Shown here: one piece after another, positions 1-9,688 of the stretch
How the letters are laid out: each line of letters begins with the position of its first letter
Position numbering within the stretch: position 1 is the stretch's first letter
Source of the DNA: a bacterium
Lineage (GTDB): Bacteria; Pseudomonadota; Alphaproteobacteria; Caulobacterales; Caulobacteraceae
Direction of reading: 5' to 3'
Length of the DNA: 38,748 bases
Assembly (NCBI GenBank): GCA_006515835.1
Contig: VFBG01000017.1
Coordinates: forward strand, 1-38,748
The notes under the pieces: generated by a model
Database searches by the model: none
The model's input: only the letters and a program-made list of their open reading frames with translations
What the model was told of the DNA's origin: nothing
Program-made: the position numbers and the translations under genes

Positions 1-1561
1 GGAGCCGGGCGAGCAGGCCACCCTGGCTCCGGTTGGACAGGGTCACGTCCCCGCCATGGGCCCGCGCCGCCTGTCGGGCGACGGTCAGGCCAAGGCCCGC
101 CCCGCCGGTCTCGCGGCTGCGCGAGCGTTCGGCGCGGTGGAAGGGTTCGAACACGGCTTCGAGTTCGTCGTCGGGCAGGCCGGGGCCGTCATCTTCGACC
201 GTGACCACGGCGCGCCCATCCAGTGCGAAGGCCTTCACCCGTGCCGCGCCGCCGTATTTGACGGCGTTGGCGATCAGATTGGCGAGGGCGCGGCGCAGGG
301 CGGCGGGGTCTGCCTCGACCTCCAGCACACCGCCGCCGTCGAACGTCACGGCACCGCCGGTCTCCGAAAACCCCTCGGCGCAGTCGGCGGCAAGGGCGTC
401 GAGATCGAAGGCTTCGCGCCGCTCGGGCGTCGCCTCGCCGCGCACATAGGCCATGGCCTGGGCGATCAGCGCGTCCATCTCCTCGATGTCGGAGGCCATC
501 CGGTCGCGCACCGCCTCGGGTGCCTGTTCGGCGCGGAAGCGCAGACGGGTCAGGGGGGTGCGCAGGTCGTGCGCGATGGCGGCGACGGTCTGGGTACGGC
601 GACGCATGTGATCGCGCAGGGATGCCTGCATGTCGTTGAAGGCGTGGATCGCGGTGCGGACCTCGCTGGGGCCCGAGGGGGTCAGCGGCTCGGCCTCCGG
701 ATCGGCTCCCAGACGCTCGGCAGCGTCAGCGAAGACCCGGATCGGCCGGGTCAGCCGGCGCGCCATCCACCACACCAGCGGTGCCAGCAGAAGCATGGAG
801 ATGCCCAGCGCCAGCAGAATGCGCTGCTGCCAAGGCGACAGCAGGCCGTGCGGCGGCTCGACCGTGGCCCAGCGCCCGTCCGGCTGGCGCACCGAGGCGG
901 AGAAGGGCGCGAAGGTCAGGCGGTCGGCCCGGACGGTGAACTGGTGGGTCTCCCGGTCGATGACGAAGGCACCGCCTTCCGGGCCGCCCGGGGCCAGATG
1001 GCGCATGCGCAGCTGGGCCTCGACGTCTGCGCCGCGCCGCACGATCACCGTTTCGTCGGATCCGGCGGGCGGCACGGCGATGACGACGGGCGGCGGCGAA
1101 GGGATCGCGCCAACTGCCCCATTCCGCGCACCGGCCTGCGGGCCGCCTTCGGGACGCACGAGGACGAAATCCATCCGCCGTTCGGAAGTCTCGCCTTCCT
1201 CGGGTCCGGGTGCGCGCCGGCGGGGCGGGCCGTGATCAACCGTGACCCGAACAGCGTCCGGTTCCACCCCGAGCCGCTGCGCCAGACCGGCGCGGAGGGC
1301 CATGGCCATGGGGTCGATCTGGATGTTGTTCGCCGGCCCGGGCGGCCGGTCGACGATGCGGCGGCGCAGGGCGCGGCCGTCAGCTGTTTCAGCCGGTTCG
1401 CCCTTCAGGGCGTCCGCCGCCGCGCCGATGCTGAAGCCGGCGGGCCGCGGCTCGGGGGCCAGGACGACGACCCCGAACGCCACAGCCTGGGACATGACGA
1501 CCGCCAGCACCGCGAGCGCCGCGACCTGAACCAGAACGGGGAAGGATGAGGGCCGTCTCAT
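1..1561 (-). CDS. Sensor histidine kinase, 3'-truncated by the window edge
   Basis: Reverse-strand reading from ATG at 1561: N-terminal TM, HAMP, H-box AIAHDLRTPLTRLRFRAE, N-box NLIANAVKYGG, G-box DDGPGLPDDELEAVFEPFHRAERSRSRETGGAGLGL. ATG overlaps the stop of the response regulator (ATGA). Confidence 0.9.
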   Translation of the reverse strand, partial: MRRPSSFPVLVQVAALAVLAVVMSQAVAFGVVVLAPEPRPAGFSIGAAADALKGEPAETADGRALRRRIVDRPPGPANNIQIDPMAMALRAGLAQRLGVEPDAVRVTVDHGPPRRRAPGPEEGETSERRMDFVLVRPEGGPQAGARNGAVGAIPSPPPVVIAVPPAGSDETVIVRRGADVEAQLRMRHLAPGGPEGGAFVIDRETHQFTVRADRLTFAPFSASVRQPDGRWATVEPPHGLLSPWQQRILLALGISMLLLAPLVWWMARRLTRPIRVFADAAERLGADPEAEPLTPSGPSEVRTAIHAFNDMQASLRDHMRRRTQTVAAIAHDLRTPLTRLRFRAEQAPEAVRDRMASDIEEMDALIAQAMAYVRGEATPERREAFDLDALAADCAEGFSETGGAVTFDGGGVLEVEADPAALRRALANLIANAVKYGGAARVKAFALDGRAVVTVEDDGPGLPDDELEAVFEPFHRAERSRSRETGGAGLGLTVARQAARAHGGDVTLSNRSQGGLLARL

Positions 1562-2325
1562 GCGACGCCCCGGACTGCGCCGTTGTGCCGCTCGACCTTG
1601 ACGTCGAACATATAGCCCTCGCCGCGCAGGGTCTGGATCATCTCAAGACCGGAGCCGTCGTCGAGCTTCTTGCGCAGGCGGCTGATCTGAACGTCCATGG
1701 CGCGGTCGAACACGTCGGCGTCCGCGCCCCGCGCGCGTTCCAGCAACTGGTCACGGGTCAGCACCCGGCCCGGTCGTTCGGCGAAGGCGCGGAGCAGGGC
1801 GAATTCTCCCGCCGACAGGGACACGGCGCGGCCGTCGGGCCGGGTCAGCTCCCGGCGCAACAGGTCCAGACGCCAGCCGGCGAAGGTCAGGGCAGGGCCC
1901 TCGGCCGCAACCTCGTCGCGCGGGCGGCGCAGCACGGCGCGGACACGAGCCAGCAATTCGCGGGGGTTGCAGGGCTTGGCCAGATAGTCGTCGGCTCCCA
2001 GCTCCAGGCCGATGATCCGGTCGGTGTCCTCGCCCATGGCCGAGAGCATGACGATCGGCGGCCCCTTGCCGGCCAGTCGGCGGCAAACAGACAGCCCGTC
2101 CTCTCCCGGCATCATCAGATCCAGCACAATCAGGTCGGGAGTCTGCTGCGCGACGGCGCGGTCCATCTCTGCGGCCGAGGCGGCACCGACAGCGTCATAG
2201 CCGTGCAGGATCAGGTAGTCGCACAGCACCTCGCGGATGCCGGGATCGTCGTCGACGACGAGAATGCGGGGGGCGGCGTCGGCTTGCATGATGGTCATTG
2301 TGGCGAACCAGGCGCTCGCCGTCAT
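1558..2325 (-). CDS. OmpR/PhoB-family response regulator (true start may be about 2298)
   Basis: Receiver domain ILVVDDDPGIREVL...DLIVLDLMMPGEDGL...KP and C-terminal winged helix (RDQLLERARGADADVFDRAMDVQISRLRKKL...TLRGEGYMF). Confidence 0.93.
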   Translation of the reverse strand: MTASAWFATMTIMQADAAPRILVVDDDPGIREVLCDYLILHGYDAVGAASAAEMDRAVAQQTPDLIVLDLMMPGEDGLSVCRRLAGKGPPIVMLSAMGEDTDRIIGLELGADDYLAKPCNPRELLARVRAVLRRPRDEVAAEGPALTFAGWRLDLLRRELTRPDGRAVSLSAGEFALLRAFAERPGRVLTRDQLLERARGADADVFDRAMDVQISRLRKKLDDGSGLEMIQTLRGEGYMFDVKVERHNGAVRGVA

Positions 2326-2419
2326 TTCAGCTTTGAAACAAACGGCACTTCACCTGAAACACTGCCGCAAGCAGGCCGTGGTCGAACAGGGGCTGCACAA
2401 CAACGGGAGCCGACCGCTC

Positions 2420-3199
2420 ATGCTGACCCTGATCGCCCTTTCCGCCATCCTGACGCAGCAGACGCCAGCGCCGCCTGCTCCACCGGAGGTCCACACCCGC
2501 GTCATGGTCATGGGTGCCGACGGCCCCGGCGGCCTCGACAAGGACGGCGACGGCCAGATCACGCGCGAGGAATTCGCCGCGCCGATGAACGACCACTTTG
2601 CCCGAATGGACGCCAACAGAGACGGCCGCCTGTCGACCGAAGAGATGTCGGCTGGCCACGACGCCATGGGGGGCGGCGATCACCATGTCCGGGTCATGCG
2701 CGGCCCGGGTGGTCCGGGTGAGCATGAGATCCGGGTCATTGGCGGCCCGGGCGGTCCCGGCGCTCCGGGCGTACGCCATTTCGAGATGCGCCGGGCGCAT
2801 CCAGGTGGGGAGGCCGGCGAACATGCTGCTCATGCAGGGCACAATGAAGAGCGAACCATGGTCTTCGTCGGCGGCGAACCCGGTCCGGGCGGAGAGCGCG
2901 AGATCGTCATCCACGGCGGCCCCGGTGGTCATGCTATCATGGGCGGCCCGCATGGCGAGGGTGGTCCCGGCGAGCGGATCGAGATCCGGCGCATCGGCGG
3001 TCATGGCGGCGAGAACGATCTGGACGCCGACAACGACGGCAAGATCAGCGAGGCCGAGTTCAGCGCGCCTCTCCGTGAAGCCTTCGCCCGGATGGACGCC
3101 GATCACTCAGGCTTCATCGAGGCCGGTGAACGCGGCGCGGGCGGCCACGGCGAGGTCTTCGTCCATCGGATTGAGACGCGCTCGGGCGGTGAGGACTGA
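2420..3199 (+). CDS. Secreted Gly-rich EF-hand domain protein
   Basis: Signal-like start MLTLIALSAILTQQ; four EF-hand loops: DKDGDGQITREEF, DANRDGRLSTEEM, DADNDGKISEAEF, DADHSGFIEAGE, separated by GGPGGPG-rich linkers. Confidence 0.85.
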   Translation: MLTLIALSAILTQQTPAPPAPPEVHTRVMVMGADGPGGLDKDGDGQITREEFAAPMNDHFARMDANRDGRLSTEEMSAGHDAMGGGDHHVRVMRGPGGPGEHEIRVIGGPGGPGAPGVRHFEMRRAHPGGEAGEHAAHAGHNEERTMVFVGGEPGPGGEREIVIHGGPGGHAIMGGPHGEGGPGERIEIRRIGGHGGENDLDADNDGKISEAEFSAPLREAFARMDADHSGFIEAGERGAGGHGEVFVHRIETRSGGED

Positions 3200-3253
3200 C
3201 CCCTCTGGAACTTCGTGATTTGAAAGGCAGCCAAGGCGCCCTCTAATGGGGTC

Positions 3254-4540
3254 ATGATCCTGCGGCGCCTCCTTCACATCTTGTCCGCAACGACGGCGAT
3301 GAGCCTTGCGCTCATCGCCGTTCCGGCGTTTGCGGTCGATCCGGAAGCAGCCGCCTCTGCGCCTTCGGCGTCGTCCGCGACGCTGGACCCCGAACGCGCG
3401 CGGATGAACCAGCGGGTCTTCGATCGCGTCTGGGCCGAGGTGCGCAACCAGTACTATGATCCCGGACTGCATGGGGTTGACTGGAACGCCGCACGACGGA
3501 CCTGGCGGCCGGTCGCGCTGACGGCAACGGACGACAGGACCCTTTATCGGGCAATCGGTGACATGCTCGACCTGCTCGACGACGATCACGCTGGGGCGGC
3601 ACCTCCGGCTGTGGCCCGGCGTCAGGACACGCTGCGTCAGCGCCGCGCCGCCATCGGCGTTTCCTTGCGGCCCGAGCCCTCGGGCGACGCCTACCTGATC
3701 GAACAGGTTCGGCCCGGTTCGCCCGCCGCTGAGGCCGGCGTGGCCGTGGGCTGGAGGCTGGTCACCGGCGAGGGCGCGCTCTGGACCCCGGAACAGGACA
3801 TCGCCGAGGGGCGGCCTGTGACTCTTTCGTTGATCGACGGCGAAGGCGCGGCACGGCCGCTGACCCTGACCCCGCGCCTGATGGAGCCGACGCCGGCCTT
3901 CGTCGCCGACCGGTCGCGCCCCGGCGTGCTGGTGCTGACCGTGGACGGGTTCGAGCTGGGGCTGGGCCGCTGGATGGGAGAGCAACTGGAAAACCTGCCG
4001 CCGGAAACCGACGTCGTCATCGACCTGCGCGGCAATCCCGGCGGGCGACTGGCCGAGGCCGATGCGGTGCTGAGCTGCTTCCTGCCTCGCGACCGGTTGT
4101 GGGCCGCGCGCACCGGCCGCTCGGGGCGACGCGTTGACCTGCGGACTGCCGGCGGCTGCGGCGATCTGGACGCACCGGTCGGAAACGACGTGGCTGTGCT
4201 GGTAGACGGCAACAGCCGCAGCGCTGCCGAACTGACACCCGCCGCCCTGCAGGAGGCGCGGCGCGCGGTGGTGGTTGGGGCACCGACGGCCGGAGCGGTT
4301 CTGATTTCGCAGGAGACGCGCCTGCCTGACGGCGGGCGGCTGAGCCTGAGCCGCGCCGACTTCGTCACCTCGGGCGGGGTTCGGCTGGAAAAGCGGGGCG
4401 TGACGCCTGACATCGCCGCGCCGCTGACATTGGAGGACCGCCGCGCCGGGCGCGATCCGGGTCTGGACGCCGCCGTGGCGGCCCTGGCCGTGGCTCGCCC
4501 GGAGGCGGCGTTGGCCTTGCAGGCCGCCCCGGCGCTCTAG
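3254..4540 (+). CDS. S41-family C-terminal processing peptidase-like protein
   Basis: PDZ-like region ([15 protein letters not shown]) and S41 core [25 protein letters not shown]...[33 protein letters not shown]. Confidence 0.85.
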   Translation: MILRRLLHILSATTAMSLALIAVPAFAVDPEAAASAPSASSATLDPERARMNQRVFDRVWAEVRNQYYDPGLHGVDWNAARRTWRPVALTATDDRTLYRAIGDMLDLLDDDHAGAAPPAVARRQDTLRQRRAAIGVSLRPEPSGDAYLIEQVRPGSPAAEAGVAVGWRLVTGEGALWTPEQDIAEGRPVTLSLIDGEGAARPLTLTPRLMEPTPAFVADRSRPGVLVLTVDGFELGLGRWMGEQLENLPPETDVVIDLRGNPGGRLAEADAVLSCFLPRDRLWAARTGRSGRRVDLRTAGGCGDLDAPVGNDVAVLVDGNSRSAAELTPAALQEARRAVVVGAPTAGAVLISQETRLPDGGRLSLSRADFVTSGGVRLEKRGVTPDIAAPLTLEDRRAGRDPGLDAAVAALAVARPEAALALQAAPAL

Positions 4541-5745
4541 CCCGCGACCACCCGAACTCGGGACGCCGCGTCGCGCGCCCGCTCGCGGGCATGTTCGACG
4601 GTGTCGCCACGCGCTGTGGCCACGCCCATGCGGCGGCTGACATAGCTCTCGGGCTTGCCGAACAGGCGAAGGTCGGCGGTCGGCACCGACAGGGCCTCCG
4701 CCACGCCCTCGAAGGCGACCCCAACCGCATCCATGCCGCCATAGATGACCGCGCTCGCGCCGATGTCGCGCTGGCTGACGTCGACGGGCAGGCCGAGGAT
4801 GGCGCGGGCGTGCAGGGCGAACTCGGACTGGGTCTGGGTTGCCAGCGTCACGAGGCCGGTGTCGTGCGGGCGCGGCGACACCTCCGAGAACCAGACCTGG
4901 TCGCCCTTCACGAACAGCTCGACCCCGAACACGCCGAGGCCGCCCAGCGCGTCCGTCACCTTGCGGGCAATATCCTGGGCCGAGGCGAGGGCCGCGGGCG
5001 TCATGGCCTGCGGCTGCCAGCTCTCGACATAGTCGCCCTTGACCTGCCGGTGGCCGATGGGGGCGCAGAAGTCCGTGCGGACGGCGCCGTCCCGCAACGA
5101 GCGAACGGTCAGCAGGGTGATCTCGAAGTCGAAATCGATCCGGCCCTCGACGATCACCGTCGCGGTCTCAACCCGTCCGCCGGACTGTGCATAGGCCCAG
5201 GCGTTCGCGGCATCTTCGATCGCTTCGATCATCGACTGGCCCTTGCCCGAGGACGACATCACCGGCTTGATGAAGACCGGCAGGCCGATGCGGTGCGCGG
5301 CCTCGGCCAGTTCGGCGGCGGACGTGGCGAAGGCGTAGGGGCTGGTGGGCAAGCCCAGGTCCTCGGCCGCCAGCCGGCGGATGCCCTCCCGGTTCATGGT
5401 CAACTGTGTCGCCCGCGCGGTCGGGATGACCGTCGCCAGACCGGCGGCCTCGATCTGCGCCAGGACGTCGGTGGCGATGGCCTCGATCTCGGGCACGATG
5501 ATGTGCGGGGCCTCGGCCATGATGACGCCGTTCAGCACCTGCGGATCGGTCATCGGAATGACGTGGCTGCGGTGCGCCACCTGCATGGCCGGCGCGTTGG
5601 GATAGCGGTCGACGGCGATGACCTCGGCGCCCAGCCGCTGAAGCTCGATGGCCACCTCCTTGCCGAGCTCGCCCGCGCCCAGAAGCATGACACGCACAGC
5701 GCTGTCGGAGAGGGGGGTGCCCAATCTTGTGGCATGAGGGCGCAT
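4537..5745 (-). CDS. purT: Formate-dependent phosphoribosylglycinamide formyltransferase
   Basis: ATP-grasp protein: [49 protein letters not shown]...[13 protein letters not shown]...[14 protein letters not shown]. Confidence 0.95.
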   Translation of the reverse strand: MRPHATRLGTPLSDSAVRVMLLGAGELGKEVAIELQRLGAEVIAVDRYPNAPAMQVAHRSHVIPMTDPQVLNGVIMAEAPHIIVPEIEAIATDVLAQIEAAGLATVIPTARATQLTMNREGIRRLAAEDLGLPTSPYAFATSAAELAEAAHRIGLPVFIKPVMSSSGKGQSMIEAIEDAANAWAYAQSGGRVETATVIVEGRIDFDFEITLLTVRSLRDGAVRTDFCAPIGHRQVKGDYVESWQPQAMTPAALASAQDIARKVTDALGGLGVFGVELFVKGDQVWFSEVSPRPHDTGLVTLATQTQSEFALHARAILGLPVDVSQRDIGASAVIYGGMDAVGVAFEGVAEALSVPTADLRLFGKPESYVSRRMGVATARGDTVEHARERARDAASRVRVVAG

Positions 5746-5747
5746 GG

Positions 5748-6143
5748 TCAGTGGTCCTTCTCGGAGTGCTGGATGAGGTCCCAGGCGTTGCCGTACAGAT
5801 CCTCGAAGACGGCGACGACGCCGTAGTCCTCGTGCCGGGGCTCCTCACGGAAGTGGACGCCTGCGGTGACGAAGGCTGCATGGTCCCGATCGAAATCTTC
5901 CGTTTCGAGGAACAGCCAGACCCGCCCGCCGGACTGGTTCCCGATTGCGGCCCGTTGAGCGTCGGTCATGGCCCGGGCCAGCAGCAGGGAGGTCTGGCCG
6001 CCGCGCGGCGTGACCCGGACCCATCGCTTGCCGCCGCCCCGATCGGCGTCTTCGCTCAGCTCAAATCCCAGCTTGCCGACATAGAAATCGATGGCCTCGT
6101 CATAGTCACGGACCAGCAGGCTGAAGGCGGCAATGTGGGCCAT
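5748..6143 (-). CDS. VOC (glyoxalase/bleomycin resistance-like) family protein
   Basis: [29 protein letters not shown]...; typical 131-aa VOC length. Confidence 0.85.
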   Translation of the reverse strand: MAHIAAFSLLVRDYDEAIDFYVGKLGFELSEDADRGGGKRWVRVTPRGGQTSLLLARAMTDAQRAAIGNQSGGRVWLFLETEDFDRDHAAFVTAGVHFREEPRHEDYGVVAVFEDLYGNAWDLIQHSEKDH

Positions 6144-8152
6144 CAGCCCTGGAGCCGCGCCTTTGCGGCCGCGACCACCGCTGCCGTCGTGATCCCGAAC
6201 TTCTCGTACAGGACCTCGGCCGGGGCGCTGGCCCCGAAGCCGGTCATGCCGATGAATGCGCCGTCCTCGCCGATGAACCGCTCCCAGCCTTGCTGGATGG
6301 CGGCCTCGACGGCGACGCGGACCGTGCCGCGGCCGATGACGCTGTCCTGGTATTTCTTCGGCTGCTGGAAGAAGAGCTCGAAACAGGGGACCGAGACGAC
6401 GCGGGTCGGCGTGCCTTCCGCCTCCAGCGCATCGGCGGCGGCAAGCGCCAGCGCCAGTTCCGTTCCGGTGCCGAACAGGGTGACCTTCGCCGGACCCTTG
6501 GAGGCGCGGATTTCATAGGCACCCTTGGCCGACAGGTTCCCGTCCGAAGCGACGGTGCGCACGGCCGGGGTCTTCTGGCGCGACAGGGCCATGGCCGAGG
6601 GTGCGGTCTTGTGCTCCAGCGCGGCCTGCCAGCATTCCATGGCTTCGACCGTATCGGCGGGGCGGAAAACGAGCAGGTTGGGAATGGCGCGCAGGGCGGC
6701 GAGATGCTCGACCGGCTGGTGTGTCGGGCCGTCCTCGCCGAGGCCGATGCTGTCGTGGGTGAGGACGTGGATCGCCCGCACGCCCATCAGGGCGCCGAGG
6801 CGGATCGCCGGGCGGCTGTAGTCCGAGAACACCATGAAGGTGCCGCCGTAGGGGATGACCCCGCCGTGCAGGGCCATGCCGTTCATGGCCGCGGCCATGC
6901 CGAACTCGCGGATGCCCCAGTTGACGTATCGGCCCTCATAGGTCGGAGCATCGAAGATCGGCATGCCCTTGACGAAGGTGTTGTTCGAGCCGGTCAGATC
7001 GGCCGAGCCGCCGACCAGTTCGGGGATGGCGGCGAACAGTTCGTCCAGCGCCGCGCCCGACGACTGGCGTGTCGCTTGCGCCGGCTTCGTCTCGACCAGT
7101 TCCGCGATCTTGGCGTTGAGGGCGTCAAAGGCACCGGCGGGCAGGTCGCCCTTCATGGCGCGGGTGAAGTCCGCTGCCTGGGACGAGGCGTTCAGCCGGG
7201 CTTCCCAGGCCTTCCGCTCTTTCGCGCCGCGCTTGCCGACCTTCTTCCAGGCCTTGTCGATCGCCTCGGGCAGTTCGAAGGGTTCGTGCGTCCAGGCCAA
7301 TCCCAGTCGGGTAGCGGCGATTTCGGCCGTGCCCAGCGCGGCACCGTGGGTCTTGTGGCTGCCTTCCATAGTGGCAGCGCCTCGCCCGATCTTTGTCTTG
7401 CAGGCGATCAGGGTCGGCTTGTCCTGACGCGTCGCCCACTGCAGGGCCGACTTGATGGCCTTCATGTCGTGGCCGTCGATGGCCTTGACCGCCCAGCCCG
7501 CAGCCTTGAAGCGCGCCTTCTGGTCGGTGGCGTCGGACAGGGACACGGCCCCGTCGATGGTGATGGCGTTGTCGTCCCACAGCACGGTCAGCTTGTTCAG
7601 CTGGTAGCGGCCGGCCAGGGCGATCGCCTCCTGCGACACGCCCTCCATCAGGCAGCCGTCGCCGGCGATGACCCAGGTGCGGTGGTCGACAAGACCGGTG
7701 CCGTATTTGGCCGCCAGATGGCGCTCGGCCATGGCGAAGCCGACGCTGTTGGCCAGCCCCTGGCCCAGCGGACCGGTGGTCGTCTCCACGCCGGGCATGT
7801 GCCCGAATTCGGGGTGACCCGCGGTCTTGGAACCCCACTGGCGGAAGTTCGACAGCTCTTGCTTTGTCGCGGCCTTGTAGCCGGTCAGGTGCAGCAGGCT
7901 GTAGATCAGCATCGAGCCGTGGCCTGCCGACAGGATGAAGCGATCCCGGTCGGCCCAGTCCGGGCGGCTCGCGTCGAACTTCAGGAATTTCGAGAAAAGC
8001 ACCGTCGCCACGTCGGCCATGCCCATCGGCATGCCGGGGTGGCCGCTCTTGGCCTTCTCGACACCGTCCATGGACAGCACCCGGATGGCGTCGGCCATCT
8101 GCTTGGGCGTAGCTTTTTCGGATACGGTCTTGCTGTCGGCCACGGGCGGCAC
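6143..8152 (-). CDS. tkt: Transketolase
   Basis: Full-length 669 aa: DGVEKAKSGHPGMPMGMADVATVLF, GDGCLMEGVSQEA, THDSIGLGEDGPTHQPVEHLAALRAIPN. Confidence 0.96.
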   Translation of the reverse strand: MPPVADSKTVSEKATPKQMADAIRVLSMDGVEKAKSGHPGMPMGMADVATVLFSKFLKFDASRPDWADRDRFILSAGHGSMLIYSLLHLTGYKAATKQELSNFRQWGSKTAGHPEFGHMPGVETTTGPLGQGLANSVGFAMAERHLAAKYGTGLVDHRTWVIAGDGCLMEGVSQEAIALAGRYQLNKLTVLWDDNAITIDGAVSLSDATDQKARFKAAGWAVKAIDGHDMKAIKSALQWATRQDKPTLIACKTKIGRGAATMEGSHKTHGAALGTAEIAATRLGLAWTHEPFELPEAIDKAWKKVGKRGAKERKAWEARLNASSQAADFTRAMKGDLPAGAFDALNAKIAELVETKPAQATRQSSGAALDELFAAIPELVGGSADLTGSNNTFVKGMPIFDAPTYEGRYVNWGIREFGMAAAMNGMALHGGVIPYGGTFMVFSDYSRPAIRLGALMGVRAIHVLTHDSIGLGEDGPTHQPVEHLAALRAIPNLLVFRPADTVEAMECWQAALEHKTAPSAMALSRQKTPAVRTVASDGNLSAKGAYEIRASKGPAKVTLFGTGTELALALAAADALEAEGTPTRVVSVPCFELFFQQPKKYQDSVIGRGTVRVAVEAAIQQGWERFIGEDGAFIGMTGFGASAPAEVLYEKFGITTAAVVAAAKARLQG

Positions 8153-8240
8153 TTTCGTCGGGAGGCGGAAAAAGGGAGGCGCGCCGCTTTACCCCGACGC
8201 GTCGGCGGGTTCTATACGGATTCTGGAGGATGTGACCCGA

Positions 8241-8498
8241 ATGGACGCTGCATCGGCCGCCAAGGACCGAGTCGACCGCGCGCTGGCGCTGCTGGAACGC
8301 CGGCTGCTGGATCTCAAGAGCCGGGCGGCCGGGACCAGCCGTGTGCCCGACGATGACTTGTTCGCGCCTGAGCCGTCGACCGAGACCGACCGCGCTCGCA
8401 TCCATGAGCTGGAGGCCGCCGGCCGCGACGCCGCCGAAGCCCTGACCCACGCCGCCGATGCGATTCGCGATAGCCTCGCTGAACAGGAGGCTCGCTGA
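8241..8498 (+). CDS. zauP: ZapA-upstream coiled-coil protein (ZauP/DUF4164-like)
   Basis: 85-aa charged helical protein (MDAASAAKDRVDRALALLERRLLDLKSR...) immediately upstream of and overlapping zapA; matches the known Caulobacter zauP-zapA arrangement by position and character. Confidence 0.65.
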   Translation: MDAASAAKDRVDRALALLERRLLDLKSRAAGTSRVPDDDLFAPEPSTETDRARIHELEAAGRDAAEALTHAADAIRDSLAEQEAR

Positions 8499-8815
8499 TG
8501 GCGACGGTGACCGTCGAGATCAACGGCCGTCCGTATGCCGTCGGCTGCGCCGACGGCCAGGAGGAGCGGGTCCGCATCCTCGCCAAACAATTTGACGGCC
8601 ATGTACGTCAGGTGTCGGGCGAGGTTGGCCATGTCGGCGACATCCGACTGTTCCTCATGGCCGGCCTGATGCTGGCCGACGAACTGCATGAGGTCCGCCT
8701 TGGCAATCCCGGCGCGTCCGCTGTGGCCGCCGCAGCCTCTGCCTCTACCGACGGTGTGGCCGAGGCGCTCAACGCCGTGGCCGCCCGATTGGAGAAGATC
8801 GCCCAGGGTCTATGA
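8498..8815 (+). CDS. zapA: Cell division protein ZapA
   Basis: MATVTVEINGRPYAVGCADGQEERVRILAKQFDGHVRQV...LFLMAGLMLADELHE; classic ZapA N-terminus and downstream 6S RNA/FTHF cyclo-ligase context. Confidence 0.92.
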   Translation: MATVTVEINGRPYAVGCADGQEERVRILAKQFDGHVRQVSGEVGHVGDIRLFLMAGLMLADELHEVRLGNPGASAVAAAASASTDGVAEALNAVAARLEKIAQGL

Positions 8816-8885
8816 CCCCCCGCCATTGTTCCGCCCCCGCTTAGGGACTATCTTGATCGACGGCGGGTCCTGCTGCGGCTCTCGT

Positions 8886-9030
8886 CGAAGGCAACATTTC
8901 CTTGCGACCTTAATTCACTCAAAGGGAGCTGTCCCTGATCAGGCCCGTGGGCCTGGGCACACGGCGCCCACCTGGCTACCCAGGTCGAGAGGATTTAAAC
9001 GCCCTTCACGGTTCTTGCGGCGCCGCCAAC
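8886..9030 (+). ncRNA. ssrS: 6S RNA (SsrS), approximate ends
   Basis: Between zapA and 5-FTHF cyclo-ligase. Contains the 6S-like segments TTCCTTGCGACCTTAATTCACTC...GGCGCCCACCTGG...CCAGGTCGAGAGGATTTAAACGCCCTTCACGGTTCTTGCGG, followed by CCCTTTTTGGG. Confidence 0.8.
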
Positions 9031-9142
9031 CTTTCCCTTTTTGGGCGCTAACGCGCGCGCCTCGGTCGCTCGCTGCTTGAGCGCGGTTTGTGCGCGCGCT
9101 ACGGCTGCCCGGCGTGTTCGACGCGGCCGGGCGGTTCCTCCC

Positions 9143-9688
9143 ATGACCGACAAGCTTCAGCTTCGCGCCGCTATGCGGGCCACTCGCAAACGTTTGGCCG
9201 GGTTGGATGCGGGCGCGGCCGGCCGCGCCGCGGAACAGGCCGGCACCCTGCCGCCCGGGCGGATCGTCGCAGTCTATCGGGCCATCGGCTCGGAACTGGA
9301 CGTCGACGCCTTGTCGCTGGCGCTCAGCCGGGCGGGGCGCGAGCTCTGCCTGCCGGTGGTGATCGAGCGGGACGCGCCGATGATTTTCCGCCGCTGGTCG
9401 CCCGGCGAGCCGCTTGAGCTGGACGAAGCCGGAGTGCCGGCACCGTTTCCGCTCGCCGAGGTGGTCGAACCCGACCTGATCCTGACGCCGTTGCTGGCTT
9501 TTGACGCCGGGGGCGGACGGCTGGGGCAGGGCGGTGGATATTACGACCGCACTTTCGCCGCGCGGCCCCAGGTCACCCGCATTGGCTTCGCCTATGCGGG
9601 CCAGGAGGTCGATGACCTGCCGGTCGAGCCGCACGACATCCGCCTGCATGGCGTTCTCACCGAGACCGGCTATAGACCCTTCGCATGA
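9143..9688 (+). CDS. 5-formyltetrahydrofolate cyclo-ligase
   Basis: MTDKLQLRAAMRATRKRL...DLILTPLLAFDAGGGRLGQGGGYYDRTFA; located after 6S RNA. Confidence 0.92.
   Translation: MTDKLQLRAAMRATRKRLAGLDAGAAGRAAEQAGTLPPGRIVAVYRAIGSELDVDALSLALSRAGRELCLPVVIERDAPMIFRRWSPGEPLELDEAGVPAPFPLAEVVEPDLILTPLLAFDAGGGRLGQGGGYYDRTFAARPQVTRIGFAYAGQEVDDLPVEPHDIRLHGVLTETGYRPFA

Noticed and set aside
56-1549. 497-aa + strand ORF antisense to the histidine kinase
   Set aside because: No domain similarity; GC-rich antisense shadow of a clearly coding reverse-strand kinase.
2690-2980. Gly-Pro-rich repeats (GGPGGPG) as a CRISPR-like or tandem-repeat locus
   Set aside because: Repeats are short, irregular and in frame within the EF-hand coding sequence; protein low complexity explains them.
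6290-8356. 688-aa + strand ORF antisense to transketolase
   Set aside because: Low-complexity Arg/Gly/Asp/His-rich shadow ORF opposite an intact tkt gene.
9031-9142. Possible second small RNA or leader between 6S RNA and the cyclo-ligase
   Set aside because: No recognisable structure beyond a short CCCTTTTTGGG element; cannot be supported.
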